Shown: positions 28,133 to 37,915 of the stretch, piece after piece | How the letters are laid out: every line of letters begins with the position of its first letter | Position numbering within the stretch: the first letter of the stretch is position 1 | Source of the DNA: Pedobacter sp. ASV28 | GTDB lineage: Bacteria > Bacteroidota > Bacteroidia > Sphingobacteriales > Sphingobacteriaceae | Reading direction: 5' to 3' | Length of the DNA stretch: 64,000 nucleotides | NCBI RefSeq assembly: GCF_016428855.1 | Contig: NZ_JAELTN010000011.1 | Span: forward strand, 47,232 to 111,231 | Notes under the pieces: model-generated | Databases searched by the model: none | Seen by the model: the letters and a program-made list of their open reading frames with translations, nothing else | Told to the model about the DNA's origin: nothing | Position numbers and translations under genes: made by a program

Positions 28133-29362
28133 TTATTTTTTTAAAGCTAATTGATTTGTTGCGCCTACCGCTACTGTTGATGCGGTAGCAGCAGTATCCG
28201 CCGTTTTAGCTGCAGGGGGAATAGGCAAATTAAATGCCTTTCTTAAATCGTTGGTTAAATAGGTAGATTGTCCAACAAGCCATTCTTTGTATTCTTGTTC
28301 AGAAACTACCCTAACCTTCTTTTGCATATTGAAATGGTTAGCGCCACAAATTTTAGAGCATAACAGGATATAATCGAACTTAGGATCATTGGTCTTTGTC
28401 TTCATATCTGCCGTAGTAATGGTAGGTGTAAATTCAAAGTAAGAGGTCATACCCGGTACAGTGTTCAATTGTACTCTAAAATGCGGTAAATAGAAACTGT
28501 GGATTACATCTTTACTGGTTAAAGTAAAACGTACAGGTTTATTTACAGGAATTACAATCTCATCGGCCACTAAATCATCTAAACTGTTCTTATCGTTAAA
28601 ATCAATACCCAAAGCATTCAATGAAGTAATTAATTTATAGTTTTTCAAGCCAATTAAGCCATCGGGACCAGGATAACGAACATCCCATTGAAACTGAGAA
28701 GAAGTAATCTCAATGCTCAAAGGTTTATTATTAGGATCTTCTACTTTATAGAATATAGATCTCCAGGTTAAGAATCCCATTAATACAAGCACAGTTAACA
28801 CTAATGCAGGCACTAAAGTCCATATTTTCTCTAAAGTATTGTTATGAGGATAATAGTAGGCTTTTCTCTTACCTGAACTTTTGTAGAAATAAGCAAAGGA
28901 AAACAAAACAATGTGCGTAGCAATAAATACTATAGTGGTAATGATCAATGTCAAATTGAACATTTCGTCAATCTTCTTACCATGTTCAGAAGCCGCCTCA
29001 GGTAAGATCATGTTTCCATGAACGGTATATTCCCAATATACCCCATACAATCCTACTATCAAAAATATAGCAAATAATACGGCGTTAACTGTATTCCAAT
29101 TGATTCCTTCAGATTTACCTTGAGTTTCTCTGGTAAGCTCATAAACCTTTAGTGCCTTGCCAACAATGGCTATAAATAAACACAAGAGAAGAAACATCAG
29201 GACATAAAATAATGCCGATTTATGTACTTGGCCCATATCTACAGGTTTAGCTGTAGCAGTGGCTGCTGCTTCTTGGGCAAAAGCGGTCATGCTTGAGAAA
29301 ACAGTAAATAATACTGCCAAACCCGCTATTGTTTTATTAACTATAAATTTTCTTAAACTCAT
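28133..29362 (-). CDS. ctaC: Cytochrome c oxidase subunit II with CuA site
   Basis: The 409-residue protein has a signal-like first helix, two further membrane helices (FYVLMFLLLCLFIAIVG; LTLIITTIVFIATHIVLFSF), a third (TLVPALVLTVLVLMGF) and a periplasmic cupredoxin domain. The CuA ligands are in place: DVIHSFYLPHF (His), then LLCSKICGANHFNM (two Cys, His and Met). The C-terminus is a short Ala/Thr-rich tail without a CXXCH, so no cytochrome c is fused. It receives electrons for subunit I. An insertion (LNALGIDFNDKNSLDDLVADE) lies before the VNKPVRFTLTSKDVIHSF strand. Confidence 0.96.
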   Translation of the reverse strand: MSLRKFIVNKTIAGLAVLFTVFSSMTAFAQEAAATATAKPVDMGQVHKSALFYVLMFLLLCLFIAIVGKALKVYELTRETQGKSEGINWNTVNAVLFAIFLIVGLYGVYWEYTVHGNMILPEAASEHGKKIDEMFNLTLIITTIVFIATHIVLFSFAYFYKSSGKRKAYYYPHNNTLEKIWTLVPALVLTVLVLMGFLTWRSIFYKVEDPNNKPLSIEITSSQFQWDVRYPGPDGLIGLKNYKLITSLNALGIDFNDKNSLDDLVADEIVIPVNKPVRFTLTSKDVIHSFYLPHFRVQLNTVPGMTSYFEFTPTITTADMKTKTNDPKFDYILLCSKICGANHFNMQKKVRVVSEQEYKEWLVGQSTYLTNDLRKAFNLPIPPAAKTADTAATASTVAVGATNQLALKK

Positions 29363-29422
29363 CTTCTTAAAAGTAGTACGATGTACTTAACTATATTAAT
29401 CTATTCTTGTAAATCGTAATTA

Positions 29423-30646
29423 TTATAAATGGTGATTTAAACTTTCTTGTAAAAACGGATGATTTTTAGCAAGCAAAGGTTTTTTGCTCAACGCACTTAA
29501 TACGGTAAAGGTAAATAATCCCACAAAACCTAAGGCAATTCCTATTTCCAAAATTCCAAAACCGCTACCGCTTTTTGGTCCAAATTCGAAAATACCCGGC
29601 ATAATCATTTGATAGTAATCTACCCAATGGCCACATAGTACAATAATCGACACCGCAAGCAAGATATTTTCACTTCTCTTGTTATCACGATCCATCAGTA
29701 ATAATAAGGGCGACAGGAAGTTCATTACCAGATTAAGGTAGAACCAAAATTCGTAATTATTAAAACGCTTATAGAAATAAACTGTTTCTTCAGACATGTT
29801 GGCATAGTAGATTAATAAGAACTGGGCAAACCATACATAGGTCCAAAAGATAGAGAAACCGAATATAAACTGTCCTAAGTTATGTAGATGGCTGTTGTTT
29901 ATCCAACTCATATAACCTGCTTTTCTTAATAAGATAAGAATTACGGCAATGGTAGCCAAACTACTTACCCACATGGCGGCAAAGTTATACCAGCCAAACA
30001 TGGTAGAGAACCAGTGTGCCTCTAATGACATGATGGTATCAAAAGCAAATACTGGTGTAGTAAAGCCATATACCACAAGGAATATACAAGAGTATTTAAA
30101 ACTCTTACGATATGATTCTAAACCACCTGTTAAATCTTCATTGTAAGACCATTTGGTTACAAAGTAGGCAAAGATCGAATACGAGCCTAAAAATATAAAC
30201 TGTCTAGCCAGAAAGAAAGGCACATTTAAAAACACTGACTTACCCGCTATGAGTTGATCATAATTTGGAGAGTTAGGGTCTGTTAATCCATCGGCGTGCC
30301 AGTGGTGGTATAGGTTATGTGTGTAAAGTCCTAACCCAATTACAGCTATTAGTATAACAACTGCAATAGGCAAGGTTTTAGCCATAGCCTGAGGTATACG
30401 CAATATTGATGCTGACCAACCTGCTTGTGCCACAAATTGTACAGCCAAGAAGAAAGCGCCAGACATACATACACAGGCAAAATAATAGGCCATTAGCAAC
30501 AGGTTGGCAAAAGTACGCTCATGAGCGCCACTTAAAAAACCAAAGGCAATAGCTGCAGCACCAACAAAGATACCGACTATGCTCAGGATTTTAACTTTTC
30601 CTGTAAACTCAAATTGTTCACTTAAATTATAATGATGAGTTCCCAT
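29423..30646 (-). CDS. actF: Alternative complex III subunit ActF (quinol:cytochrome c oxidoreductase)
   Basis: The 407-residue membrane protein has about ten helices (ILSIVGIFVGAAAIAFGF; LLLMAYYFACVCMSGAFFLAVQF; FIFGFSIFWTYVWFAQFLLIYYANM) and conserved segments AQAGWSASILRIPQAMA, HHWHADG and WVDYYQMIMPGI. This matches ActF, the smaller of the two NrfD-related quinol-side subunits of alternative complex III. It sits after actE (14-bp gap) and 60 bp before subunit II of the oxidase, the standard Bacteroidota order. Confidence 0.94.
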   Translation of the reverse strand: MGTHHYNLSEQFEFTGKVKILSIVGIFVGAAAIAFGFLSGAHERTFANLLLMAYYFACVCMSGAFFLAVQFVAQAGWSASILRIPQAMAKTLPIAVVILIAVIGLGLYTHNLYHHWHADGLTDPNSPNYDQLIAGKSVFLNVPFFLARQFIFLGSYSIFAYFVTKWSYNEDLTGGLESYRKSFKYSCIFLVVYGFTTPVFAFDTIMSLEAHWFSTMFGWYNFAAMWVSSLATIAVILILLRKAGYMSWINNSHLHNLGQFIFGFSIFWTYVWFAQFLLIYYANMSEETVYFYKRFNNYEFWFYLNLVMNFLSPLLLLMDRDNKRSENILLAVSIIVLCGHWVDYYQMIMPGIFEFGPKSGSGFGILEIGIALGFVGLFTFTVLSALSKKPLLAKNHPFLQESLNHHL

Positions 30647-30660
30647 TTATATCTGTTTTC

Positions 30661-31248
30661 TTATTGTATTTTTTGTAATTGTTGAACATACATCACCACT
30701 TTCCATCTTTCTTCAGGACTAAGTTGTGAAGCATGAGATCCCATTGCATTCAAACCATACATAATGGTATGATAGATTTTTCCGGCAGGCATATCCTTCA
30801 TTAAGCCGCCACGAGATGACATGGCATCTGCACCATGATAGGCCGGAACACCAGAAATACCTTTGTCCAGCTTTACGATATGTCCTTGGCCATCTCCCTT
30901 TTCACCATGACAAGGTGAGCAGAATACCGTGTAAAAGTGTTTACCTTCTACTAAATTCTTCTCGGTCAATTGCAAAGGATTAACCAATGCCACTGAAGCT
31001 TCATAACCTTCCTTGGTATTTGGATACTCATATCGGATAAAATTTACCGGATTAGTATGCGCCGGAGGGGTTTGAGCAGTTGCTCCATTGGCAAAATTCT
31101 TATTAGGCTGATCCTGGTTATAAGCGATAGGATCGTACATATTCCTTGCATACTCCAAACCTGTACTTTTTTTATCTCTACAGGCCGAAAGCATAGCTAC
31201 AGCAGCAAGTATGCCAAATGCACCTAAAACAATTCTATTCTTATTCAT
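30661..31248 (-). CDS. actE: Alternative complex III subunit ActE (monoheme cytochrome c lipoprotein)
   Basis: From ATG at 31248 the product has 195 residues: a lipoprotein signal (IVLGAFGILAAVAMLSAC), then DPIAYNQDQPNK and a cytochrome c domain with CSPCHGEKGDGQG (the heme site) and the late Met-ligand region (SRGGLMKDMPAGKIYHTIMYGLNAMGSH). The frame also allows a Met at 31269, but the signal peptide begins at 31248, which overlaps the end of actD by 8 bp. It is the cytochrome that passes electrons from the complex to the oxidase or a soluble carrier. Confidence 0.94.
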   Translation of the reverse strand: MNKNRIVLGAFGILAAVAMLSACRDKKSTGLEYARNMYDPIAYNQDQPNKNFANGATAQTPPAHTNPVNFIRYEYPNTKEGYEASVALVNPLQLTEKNLVEGKHFYTVFCSPCHGEKGDGQGHIVKLDKGISGVPAYHGADAMSSRGGLMKDMPAGKIYHTIMYGLNAMGSHASQLSPEERWKVVMYVQQLQKIQ

Positions 31249-31777
31249 AGCTAACATACTTCCTTTCATTATGCTTTACTTCTAAGGCACCTGCACCTTT
31301 CAAAAGTTCATCTATTTTTTCGTGTTCTGTGTTAGTTTTTGCATCTATAGCAATAATAAAACGATCATCTGTTGCCCGTAAATCCATTACTCTTGGTGCC
31401 CTACCTGGAAACAGGTGCGTTGAGGCATAGTAAGATCCTACTAAACCAAATGCACAAAATAGGATGGTTAGCTCAAACGTAATTGGAATAAAGTCTGGCA
31501 ACGCAAAATGCGTTTTACCTCCAATATTTAGCGGCCAATCAACTACTGTGGCCAAATAAACTCCCGTAAGCATGGTAATAGTACCTGTGATGCCGAAAAA
31601 GAAAGCTGCTATGTCCAACCTAGATCTTTTAACACCCAATTTAGCTTCGATACCGTGTATAGGCATTGGGGTATATACATCATAAATAGAGATGTTGTTT
31701 TCCTTTAACTTTTCGATGCCATGTAGCATCTCGTCAGGATCGCCAAAACTGCCTAAAATATATTTGATATTACTCAT
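31241..31777 (-). CDS. actD: Alternative complex III subunit ActD (DUF3341)
   Basis: The 178-residue protein has the DUF3341 pattern: an N-terminal GSFGDPDEMLHGIEKLKENNISIYDVYTPMPIHGIE segment, two membrane helices (AAFFFGITGTITMLTGVYLATV; FIPITFELTILFCAFGLVGSYYA) and a C-terminal soluble part (DRFIIAIDAKT ... LLKGAGALEVK). ActD is an integral membrane subunit with a cytoplasmic domain. It lies 2 bp after actC and overlaps actE by 8 bp. Confidence 0.95.
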   Translation of the reverse strand: MSNIKYILGSFGDPDEMLHGIEKLKENNISIYDVYTPMPIHGIEAKLGVKRSRLDIAAFFFGITGTITMLTGVYLATVVDWPLNIGGKTHFALPDFIPITFELTILFCAFGLVGSYYASTHLFPGRAPRVMDLRATDDRFIIAIDAKTNTEHEKIDELLKGAGALEVKHNERKYVSYE

Positions 31778-31779
31778 TG

Positions 31780-33252
31780 TTATATTTTTGCGTATTCTTC
31801 TTGTTTAACACTATCAAATTTCTCTAAAGACTCAATGTACTCTGCTACATGTTCTTTATCTAAATGACCTTCTTTGATCAATTTCATTTTCGATTGCTCA
31901 CTTGCACTCTTCAATATCATTTTCACCTCTGCAATAGCAATAGATGGCAATACTCTTAAGAATAATAGGAATAAGGTAAAGAACACACCAATTGATCCTA
32001 CAAATACGCCTACATCTACCCAAGTAGGATAAAACATGGTCCAGCTTGATGGCAAGTAATCACGATGTAACGAAGTTACGATGATTACAAAACGCTCAAA
32101 CCACATCCCAATGTTTACCACAATAGATAAGATCCATGTTGCCGCAATACTGGTACGTACTTTCTTGAACCATAACAACTGCGGTGAAATCACGTTACAG
32201 GTCATCATCATCCAATAAGCCCACCAATAAGGTCCAGTAGCACGATTGATAAATGCGTATTGTTCATATTGTGAACCTGAGTACCAAGCAATAAAGAACT
32301 CTGTTAAATAGGCCACACCTACTATAGATCCTGTTAAGATGATAATCTTGTTCATCGATTCGATGTGGAACATCGTGATGTAGTTCTCTAAGCCTAATAC
32401 CTTACGTACCACCAATAATAAGGTGAGTACCATGGCAAAGCCCGAGAAGATCGCTCCAGCAACGAAGTATGGAGGGAAAATGGTGGTATGCCATCCGGGA
32501 ATTACCGAGGTTGCAAAGTCCATAGATACAATCGTGTGTACCGAAAGTACCAAAGGTGTAGAAATACCAGCCAAAATCAATGACACGGCTTCGAAACGTT
32601 GCCAAGTCTTAACACTACCTGTCCAACCAAATGAGAAGATGGTATATATTTTTTTACGTACACCCGTTGCTCTGTCTCTGATGGTAGCAATATCCGGTAA
32701 TAAACCTGTGTACCAAAATAATAATGATACAGAGAAATAAGTAGAGATCGCAAACATATCCCAAACTAGCGGTGAGTTAAAGTTTACCCAAAGTGAACCA
32801 AATTGGTTTGGCAATGGTAATACCCAATAAGCTAACCATGGACGGCCCATGTGCGATACTACATAGGTAGCCGCACAGATAACGGCGAAAATGGTCATCG
32901 CCTCTGCCGAACGGTTGATAGAGTTACGCCAGTTCTGACGGAATAGTAATAATACTGCAGAGATCAGTGTTCCTGCGTGACCAATACCTACCCACCACAC
33001 GAAACCGGTGATATCCCAAGCCCAACCTACTGTTTTATTTAAACCCCATGAGCCTATACCAAACCAAAACGTATAGCCTACAGAAACTACCCATAAGGTA
33101 GCTCCGCAAAGTGCAAGGATAAATCCGATCCACCAAGCCTTGTTAGGTTTATTCTCTACCGGCGATAAGATCTCTTCCGTAATCTGTGCATACGTAATGT
33201 CTTTACCGGTAATTAATGGTTCTCTTAAAATTGATTCGTTATGTCCTGACAT
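31780..33252 (-). CDS. actC: Alternative complex III subunit ActC (NrfD/PsrC family)
   Basis: The 490-residue integral membrane protein has about ten helices. Conserved NrfD-family stretches include WWVGIGHAGTLISAVLLLFRQNWRNSINRSAEAMT, HMGRPWLAYWVLPLPN, GWHTTIFPPYFVAGAIFSGFAMVLTLLLV and WFERFVIIVTSLHRDYLPSSW. ActC provides the quinol-oxidation site next to the iron-sulfur subunit ActB. It follows actB by 26 bp and precedes actD by 2 bp. Confidence 0.96.
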   Translation of the reverse strand: MSGHNESILREPLITGKDITYAQITEEILSPVENKPNKAWWIGFILALCGATLWVVSVGYTFWFGIGSWGLNKTVGWAWDITGFVWWVGIGHAGTLISAVLLLFRQNWRNSINRSAEAMTIFAVICAATYVVSHMGRPWLAYWVLPLPNQFGSLWVNFNSPLVWDMFAISTYFSVSLLFWYTGLLPDIATIRDRATGVRKKIYTIFSFGWTGSVKTWQRFEAVSLILAGISTPLVLSVHTIVSMDFATSVIPGWHTTIFPPYFVAGAIFSGFAMVLTLLLVVRKVLGLENYITMFHIESMNKIIILTGSIVGVAYLTEFFIAWYSGSQYEQYAFINRATGPYWWAYWMMMTCNVISPQLLWFKKVRTSIAATWILSIVVNIGMWFERFVIIVTSLHRDYLPSSWTMFYPTWVDVGVFVGSIGVFFTLFLLFLRVLPSIAIAEVKMILKSASEQSKMKLIKEGHLDKEHVAEYIESLEKFDSVKQEEYAKI

Positions 33253-33278
33253 AATTTATATTGCTGTAAGTACCTTAA

Positions 33279-36200
33279 TTAAGCGTGTACTTCTTTTGTT
33301 TCTGAATCTATATTTCTAATTTTTGTCATGTAACCAATACCTGGCTCAACATTAATCTCTTCTAAAACGTAGTAGGTGCGCTCGCTACGTAATGCTTTGG
33401 AAACTTCCGAATTAGGATCGTTCTTATCACCGAAGATAATGGCGTTAGCAGAACATGCTTCTTGACAAGCCATTTTGATATCTCCATCCTTTAGAGCACG
33501 TTTCTCCAGTTTCGCACTTAACTTACCTGCCTGGATACGTTGGATACACATAGAGCATTTCTCCATTACCCCTCTTGAACGGGTAGTTACATCTGGATTT
33601 AATACCAGTTGCGTAAACTCATTATTCAGATAGTTATCGAAACGCGAATCATTCCAGTAATTGAACCAGTTGAAACGACGAACTTTATATGGACAGTTAT
33701 TTGCACAGTAACGTGTACCCACGCAACGGTTATAAGCCATGTGGTTTAAACCATCAGACGAGTGTACCGTTGCCAATACCGGACATACCGTTTCACAAGG
33801 TGCATGATCGCAATGTTGACAAAGCATTGGCTGGTGTACCACAGAAACATTATCCAAATTGTCCATGTGGGCAATTTCTTTTTCTTCGGTTACATTATGG
33901 CCAGTCTTCTCATCGTTGAAGCTATAGTAACGATCGATACGTAACCAGTGCATTTCTCTGCGTCTACGTACTTCATCTTTACCTACTACCGGGATGTTGT
34001 TCTCCACATTACAAGCTACAATACAAGATCCACAACCTGTACAGGCGTTCAAATCGATTGCCATTACCCAATTGTTACCTAGCATTTCATGCTTATCGGT
34101 GGTCCACAGGTCATATACTTTATGCTTGTGATGGTTACCAGAACCAGCCGCAGGGTCTTTTAAGAAATCTTTGAAAGTGGCTTCGCGTACAATATTTCTA
34201 CCTTCGAAAGAGTAGTGAGTTTGTGTTTGGGCCAATTCTTCCCAAGCTCCCGTAGCACTTAATGTAGCGGTAGTCGCATACTTTAATGTACCATTAGTAT
34301 AAGTTACAAAAGGGAAGGCATTTTTACCTACATTATTACCCGCTTTACCAGCTTTTGTACGTCCGTAACCCAAGGCTACAGAAGCAGTACCCATTGCTTG
34401 CCCTGGTTGGAATAAAACTGGCAAATCAACCGAGTACCCATTTTCAGCTTTGATGCTTACCACATCAAATTCTTTGTAACCCAGTTTCTCAGCTTGCCTA
34501 GGATTTAAAGCTACGTAGTTATCCCAAGTTACTTTAGATACCGGATCAGGCAATTCTTGCAAGAATGCATTGTTGGCTTGTTTACCATCACGCATTGGAA
34601 TGCTTTCGTAAACTTGAAGCTCAATATCTTTTTTCAATGTTTTGCTGCTCGCTACAATAGCTGCGGCAACTGCATCTAATGATAAAGTAAAACCATAACT
34701 ACCAGCGGCCCTAGCTGAAGTCGTAATTACACCAGTTTGTAAAACATCTTTCCAAGTTTTACCTGCTGAAGGCAATATATTTTTCTCCCAGTAGTTACGT
34801 ACATATTCGTAGTAATCCTGAACAGGTGCATCAGACCAAATCAATAAACTTTGTTCTGCCTGACGAGAGTTGAATACCGGATTGATAGTAGGCTGAACAA
34901 TGCTATAATAACCTTCGTAGGTATTGGCATCGCCCCATGCTTCTAAATAGTTAGGCGTAATGGCCACTACATCAGAAAGGTCAGCTGTTTCATCTTCCCT
35001 ATCAGCGAAAGAAACTTTTAACGCTACTTTTGCCAATCCTTCGGTGAAGGCCTTATTATTAATTGCATCGTAAGCCGGATTTGAGTTCAAGAAGAACACC
35101 GCCCCTACTTCGCCTCTATTCATTTCATCAACTAATAATGCAAATTCAGCATCATTACCTTCGTAACGTTTGCAAGCATTATCTAAATCGATTGTAGTAC
35201 CGTAGCTACCGATAGCCACATTAATGGCATTTACCAAAGTTTGGACAGAAACATCATTAGAACCAGCTACGACAAGGGCTTTACCTTTGTTCTGCAACAA
35301 TTCCTTAGCTACCAACTTAATTGCTTTATCAGCATTGGTATTGTCTGGCAAACCTGCTCCAGATAAACTAGCACCAGTAATTGCATTATACAAAGCAATT
35401 AAGGCTGGCCCTTCTTCCGATAGCTTAAGTGCTATACGAGTATCTGCATTGGTACCGGTTAAGCTCATACCTGCCTCAAACTGGAAGTGACGAGACATTT
35501 TCTTTTTCTCCAAAGATTTGTAATCTCTGTTAGAAGTATATTGAGCGGTAAACTCTTCACCGCTAATCCAAGTTCCCAAGAAATCGGCAGCAAAACTTAC
35601 AATAAGATCTGCTTTTTCGAAATTGTATTTTGGCAGTACCGCTTTACCAAAACTGTTCTCGTTCGCTTTGATGATACCTGTATAAGAAATCGAATCGTAC
35701 TGAACCAATTTAGCTGTAGGATATTTAGCCGTAAAATCAGCGATCACTGCTTTAGCAGATGGGCTGTTCAAGCTACTTGCCACTACGCGGATTTTCTTAC
35801 CCGATGCTTGTACCTTGTTCAATTCTGCTTTTACAAATTTGTCCAAGTCTGCCCAAGTGGTTTCGTCTTTCTTTAACAAAGGCGATTTTAACTTAGAAAC
35901 ATCGTAAAGATCAAGAACAGAGGCCTGTGCTTGCGCATCTGTACCACGGTTAAAAGTGCCCGAATTTTGGTTCGCCTCTATCTTAATAGGGCGACCTACT
36001 ACCGTTTTCACTTTTACACTGTTTCCTTTGTAGGTAGAAACATAATAGTTCGGTATACCCGGCACCACCTCTTCTGGCCTAACCAAATAAGGAATTGACT
36101 TGTGAACTGGTGCTTTCTGACATGCAGCCAAAGTAACGGCACCTAAACCAAAACCTAATGCCTTTAAAAAGTCACGGCGTGGGGTAACTGTACTTAATCC

Positions 36201-36323
36201 TGCTTCACTTAAAACATCTTCTATTGGAAGCGGCTCGGCAAATTCGTTTTTGTTGTTTTCAACAAAATCGGGAGTTTTATTCAGCTCCTCCAAACCTTTC
36301 CAGTATTTTTTGTTGCTTTCCAT
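33279..36323 (-). CDS. actB: Alternative complex III subunit ActB (molybdopterin-like and iron-sulfur protein)
   Basis: The 1014-residue protein has a twin-arginine type signal with Arg49-Arg50 (PRRDFLKALGFGLGAVTLAAC) ending in a lipid-accepting Cys68. A molybdopterin-oxidoreductase-like domain covers about 75-730 (RPIKIEANQNSGTFNRGTDAQ; NPRQAEKLGYKEFDVVSI). A ferredoxin-like domain follows with four Cys clusters: CTGCGSCIVAC, CQHCDHAPCETVC, CVGTRYCANNC and CSMCIQRI..CQEAC. The family binds no molybdenum cofactor and acts as a scaffold for a wire of FeS centres from the quinol site to the hemes of ActA. It is the second gene of the act-cox operon, 48 bp after actA. Confidence 0.96.
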   Translation of the reverse strand: MESNKKYWKGLEELNKTPDFVENNKNEFAEPLPIEDVLSEAGLSTVTPRRDFLKALGFGLGAVTLAACQKAPVHKSIPYLVRPEEVVPGIPNYYVSTYKGNSVKVKTVVGRPIKIEANQNSGTFNRGTDAQAQASVLDLYDVSKLKSPLLKKDETTWADLDKFVKAELNKVQASGKKIRVVASSLNSPSAKAVIADFTAKYPTAKLVQYDSISYTGIIKANENSFGKAVLPKYNFEKADLIVSFAADFLGTWISGEEFTAQYTSNRDYKSLEKKKMSRHFQFEAGMSLTGTNADTRIALKLSEEGPALIALYNAITGASLSGAGLPDNTNADKAIKLVAKELLQNKGKALVVAGSNDVSVQTLVNAINVAIGSYGTTIDLDNACKRYEGNDAEFALLVDEMNRGEVGAVFFLNSNPAYDAINNKAFTEGLAKVALKVSFADREDETADLSDVVAITPNYLEAWGDANTYEGYYSIVQPTINPVFNSRQAEQSLLIWSDAPVQDYYEYVRNYWEKNILPSAGKTWKDVLQTGVITTSARAAGSYGFTLSLDAVAAAIVASSKTLKKDIELQVYESIPMRDGKQANNAFLQELPDPVSKVTWDNYVALNPRQAEKLGYKEFDVVSIKAENGYSVDLPVLFQPGQAMGTASVALGYGRTKAGKAGNNVGKNAFPFVTYTNGTLKYATTATLSATGAWEELAQTQTHYSFEGRNIVREATFKDFLKDPAAGSGNHHKHKVYDLWTTDKHEMLGNNWVMAIDLNACTGCGSCIVACNVENNIPVVGKDEVRRRREMHWLRIDRYYSFNDEKTGHNVTEEKEIAHMDNLDNVSVVHQPMLCQHCDHAPCETVCPVLATVHSSDGLNHMAYNRCVGTRYCANNCPYKVRRFNWFNYWNDSRFDNYLNNEFTQLVLNPDVTTRSRGVMEKCSMCIQRIQAGKLSAKLEKRALKDGDIKMACQEACSANAIIFGDKNDPNSEVSKALRSERTYYVLEEINVEPGIGYMTKIRNIDSETKEVHA

Positions 36324-36371
36324 TTAAGCTATATTACTGTTTATCGAACGTTCTTAACTAAACTCTATTTA

Positions 36372-37661
36372 TTAATAATGGCACTTACCACATTCTAAAC
36401 CACCCAATAATGCCGGGGTAATTTTCTCTCCCTTTTTGATCTTTTCATGCGCAGCAATTACATTGGCATAGAAAGCATCGTTTTTCTTATTGGAGATATC
36501 CGCATCTTTGTGACAGTTGATACACCATTTCATGGTCAACGGAGAATATTGGTAAACCTCTTCCATGGTATTTACTGGACCATGGCAGGCAAAACATACC
36601 GGATCTGTTGGTTTTAAACCTGCTTCTTTACGAATTGCCTCTTCTCCTACTACAACGTGTTGCGAGTGATTGAAGTAAGCAAAATCTGGCAAGTTGTGCA
36701 CACGAACCCACTCAATTGGTTTCTCTTTGGTTTTATCGTAAGTCTGCTTATCAGGATCGTATCCCAAAGCATTATAAATTTTTTGGATCTCTGGAGAAAT
36801 CAGACCATCATCAGTTCTAGCCTGTACGTTCTTATGACAGTTCATACAAACGTTTAATGAAGGTATAGTCGAGTTTTTAGACTTGAATGCACCACTATGG
36901 CAATATTGACAATCAATTTGATTGATACCTGCGTGTAATTCATGCGAAAATTTAATAGGCTGTGTTGGCTGATATCCAGTATGGACACCTGTTTCCCACA
37001 TGCCCATCCAACCGAATGAACCTAATACCATAACTAAACAAAGCACGGTAAAGAAAACAAACTTCTTGTTCTTGAACAAGCCTTTTACACCTGTTACCAA
37101 CGATACATTATCTTCTTCAACTACCTCAATACCTTGTTTTTCAAGGATAAGGCGTTCCAACATTTTAACCGCTCTACCCAAAACCACCAAAACAATGATA
37201 GAAAGGATAATGATGGCCAATACACCAGCAATAGAAAGGCTAGAAACGCCTTCGTCTTTAACTGCCGCACCTGCTTCTGCAACTTTTTTAGGCTCTCCCG
37301 CTTTTGCATAGGCAATAATGTTCTTAATTTGATCATCGGTCAAAGTAGGAAACGCGGTCATTTCAGACGGAGAAAACTTAGCCGCCTCAATTGCCTGCTT
37401 ATTACCTGAAGCCCTTAACTCAACGTTATTTCTAATCCATGGAATTAAAAAAGACTCCTCAAGCTCATTAACTTTTGGTGTTAATGCCGGACCAGTAGCA
37501 TCATGATCTAGAGCGTGACACGAAGCACACTTCGACTTAAATAAAGTTCTTCCCTCTACAACATCTTGTGCTTTCGATACAGTTACAATTAAAAAAGATA
37601 GAGCCACAAATGCGAATGCTGCTTTTCTAAATTTCTTAAATCCTAATGAGATATTCCTCAT
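36372..37661 (-). CDS. actA: Alternative complex III subunit ActA with an extra N-terminal cytochrome c domain
   Basis: The 429-residue protein has a signal peptide (AAFAFVALSFLIVTVSKAQ), then a class I cytochrome c domain (GRTLFKSKCASCHALDHDATGPAL), a membrane helix (GVLAIIILSIIVLVVLGRAVKML), a second helix (FVFFTVLCLVMVLGSFGWMG) and the pentaheme domain with CQYCH, CMNCH, CFACH, CINCH and CGKCH. That makes six CXXCH sites, one more than the five of the core ActA. The protein relays electrons from ActB towards ActE and the oxidase. It is the first gene of the respiratory operon, with a consensus promoter upstream. Confidence 0.95.
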   Translation of the reverse strand: MRNISLGFKKFRKAAFAFVALSFLIVTVSKAQDVVEGRTLFKSKCASCHALDHDATGPALTPKVNELEESFLIPWIRNNVELRASGNKQAIEAAKFSPSEMTAFPTLTDDQIKNIIAYAKAGEPKKVAEAGAAVKDEGVSSLSIAGVLAIIILSIIVLVVLGRAVKMLERLILEKQGIEVVEEDNVSLVTGVKGLFKNKKFVFFTVLCLVMVLGSFGWMGMWETGVHTGYQPTQPIKFSHELHAGINQIDCQYCHSGAFKSKNSTIPSLNVCMNCHKNVQARTDDGLISPEIQKIYNALGYDPDKQTYDKTKEKPIEWVRVHNLPDFAYFNHSQHVVVGEEAIRKEAGLKPTDPVCFACHGPVNTMEEVYQYSPLTMKWCINCHKDADISNKKNDAFYANVIAAHEKIKKGEKITPALLGGLECGKCHY

Positions 37662-37743
37662 AATGAGTATTTTATGCTTTATTTTGAAATAAAATTTTTA
37701 ACCTAAGTGATAAATGATGATTTATCGCTCAGAAATATTTGGA

Positions 37744-37770
37744 CAAAAGTAATCTTTATTAGGATACCAA
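37744..37770 (-). promoter_or_regulatory. Promoter of the act-cox respiratory operon
   Basis: On the minus strand a TTG -33 element (37770-37768) is followed after 16 bp by TACTTTTG (37751-37744), an exact TAnnTTTG -7 element. It would give a leader of about 75 nt before the actA ATG at 37661. Confidence 0.5.
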
Positions 37771-37839
37771 TGACATATTAATGACAGTGAAATACAATTT
37801 ATAATCATTCTAAATTATTGCCATTTTACTAGCTAGAAC

Positions 37840-37873
37840 TAAATAAATCAGCGATTTTTTTGAAATCGCTGAT
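37840..37873 (-). terminator. Terminator-like hairpin after the deoxyhypusine synthase-like gene
   Basis: On the minus strand ATCAGCGATTT and AAATCGCTGAT form a perfect 11-bp stem with a 5-nt loop and are followed by TTATTTAG. It lies 43 bp after the stop of the gene ending at 37916 and before the act promoter, so it likely insulates the two units. Confidence 0.6.
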
Positions 37874-37915
37874 CCTGTTTGGGTTAAATTTTACCCTTTA
37901 TATTTTGTTTTTTAA

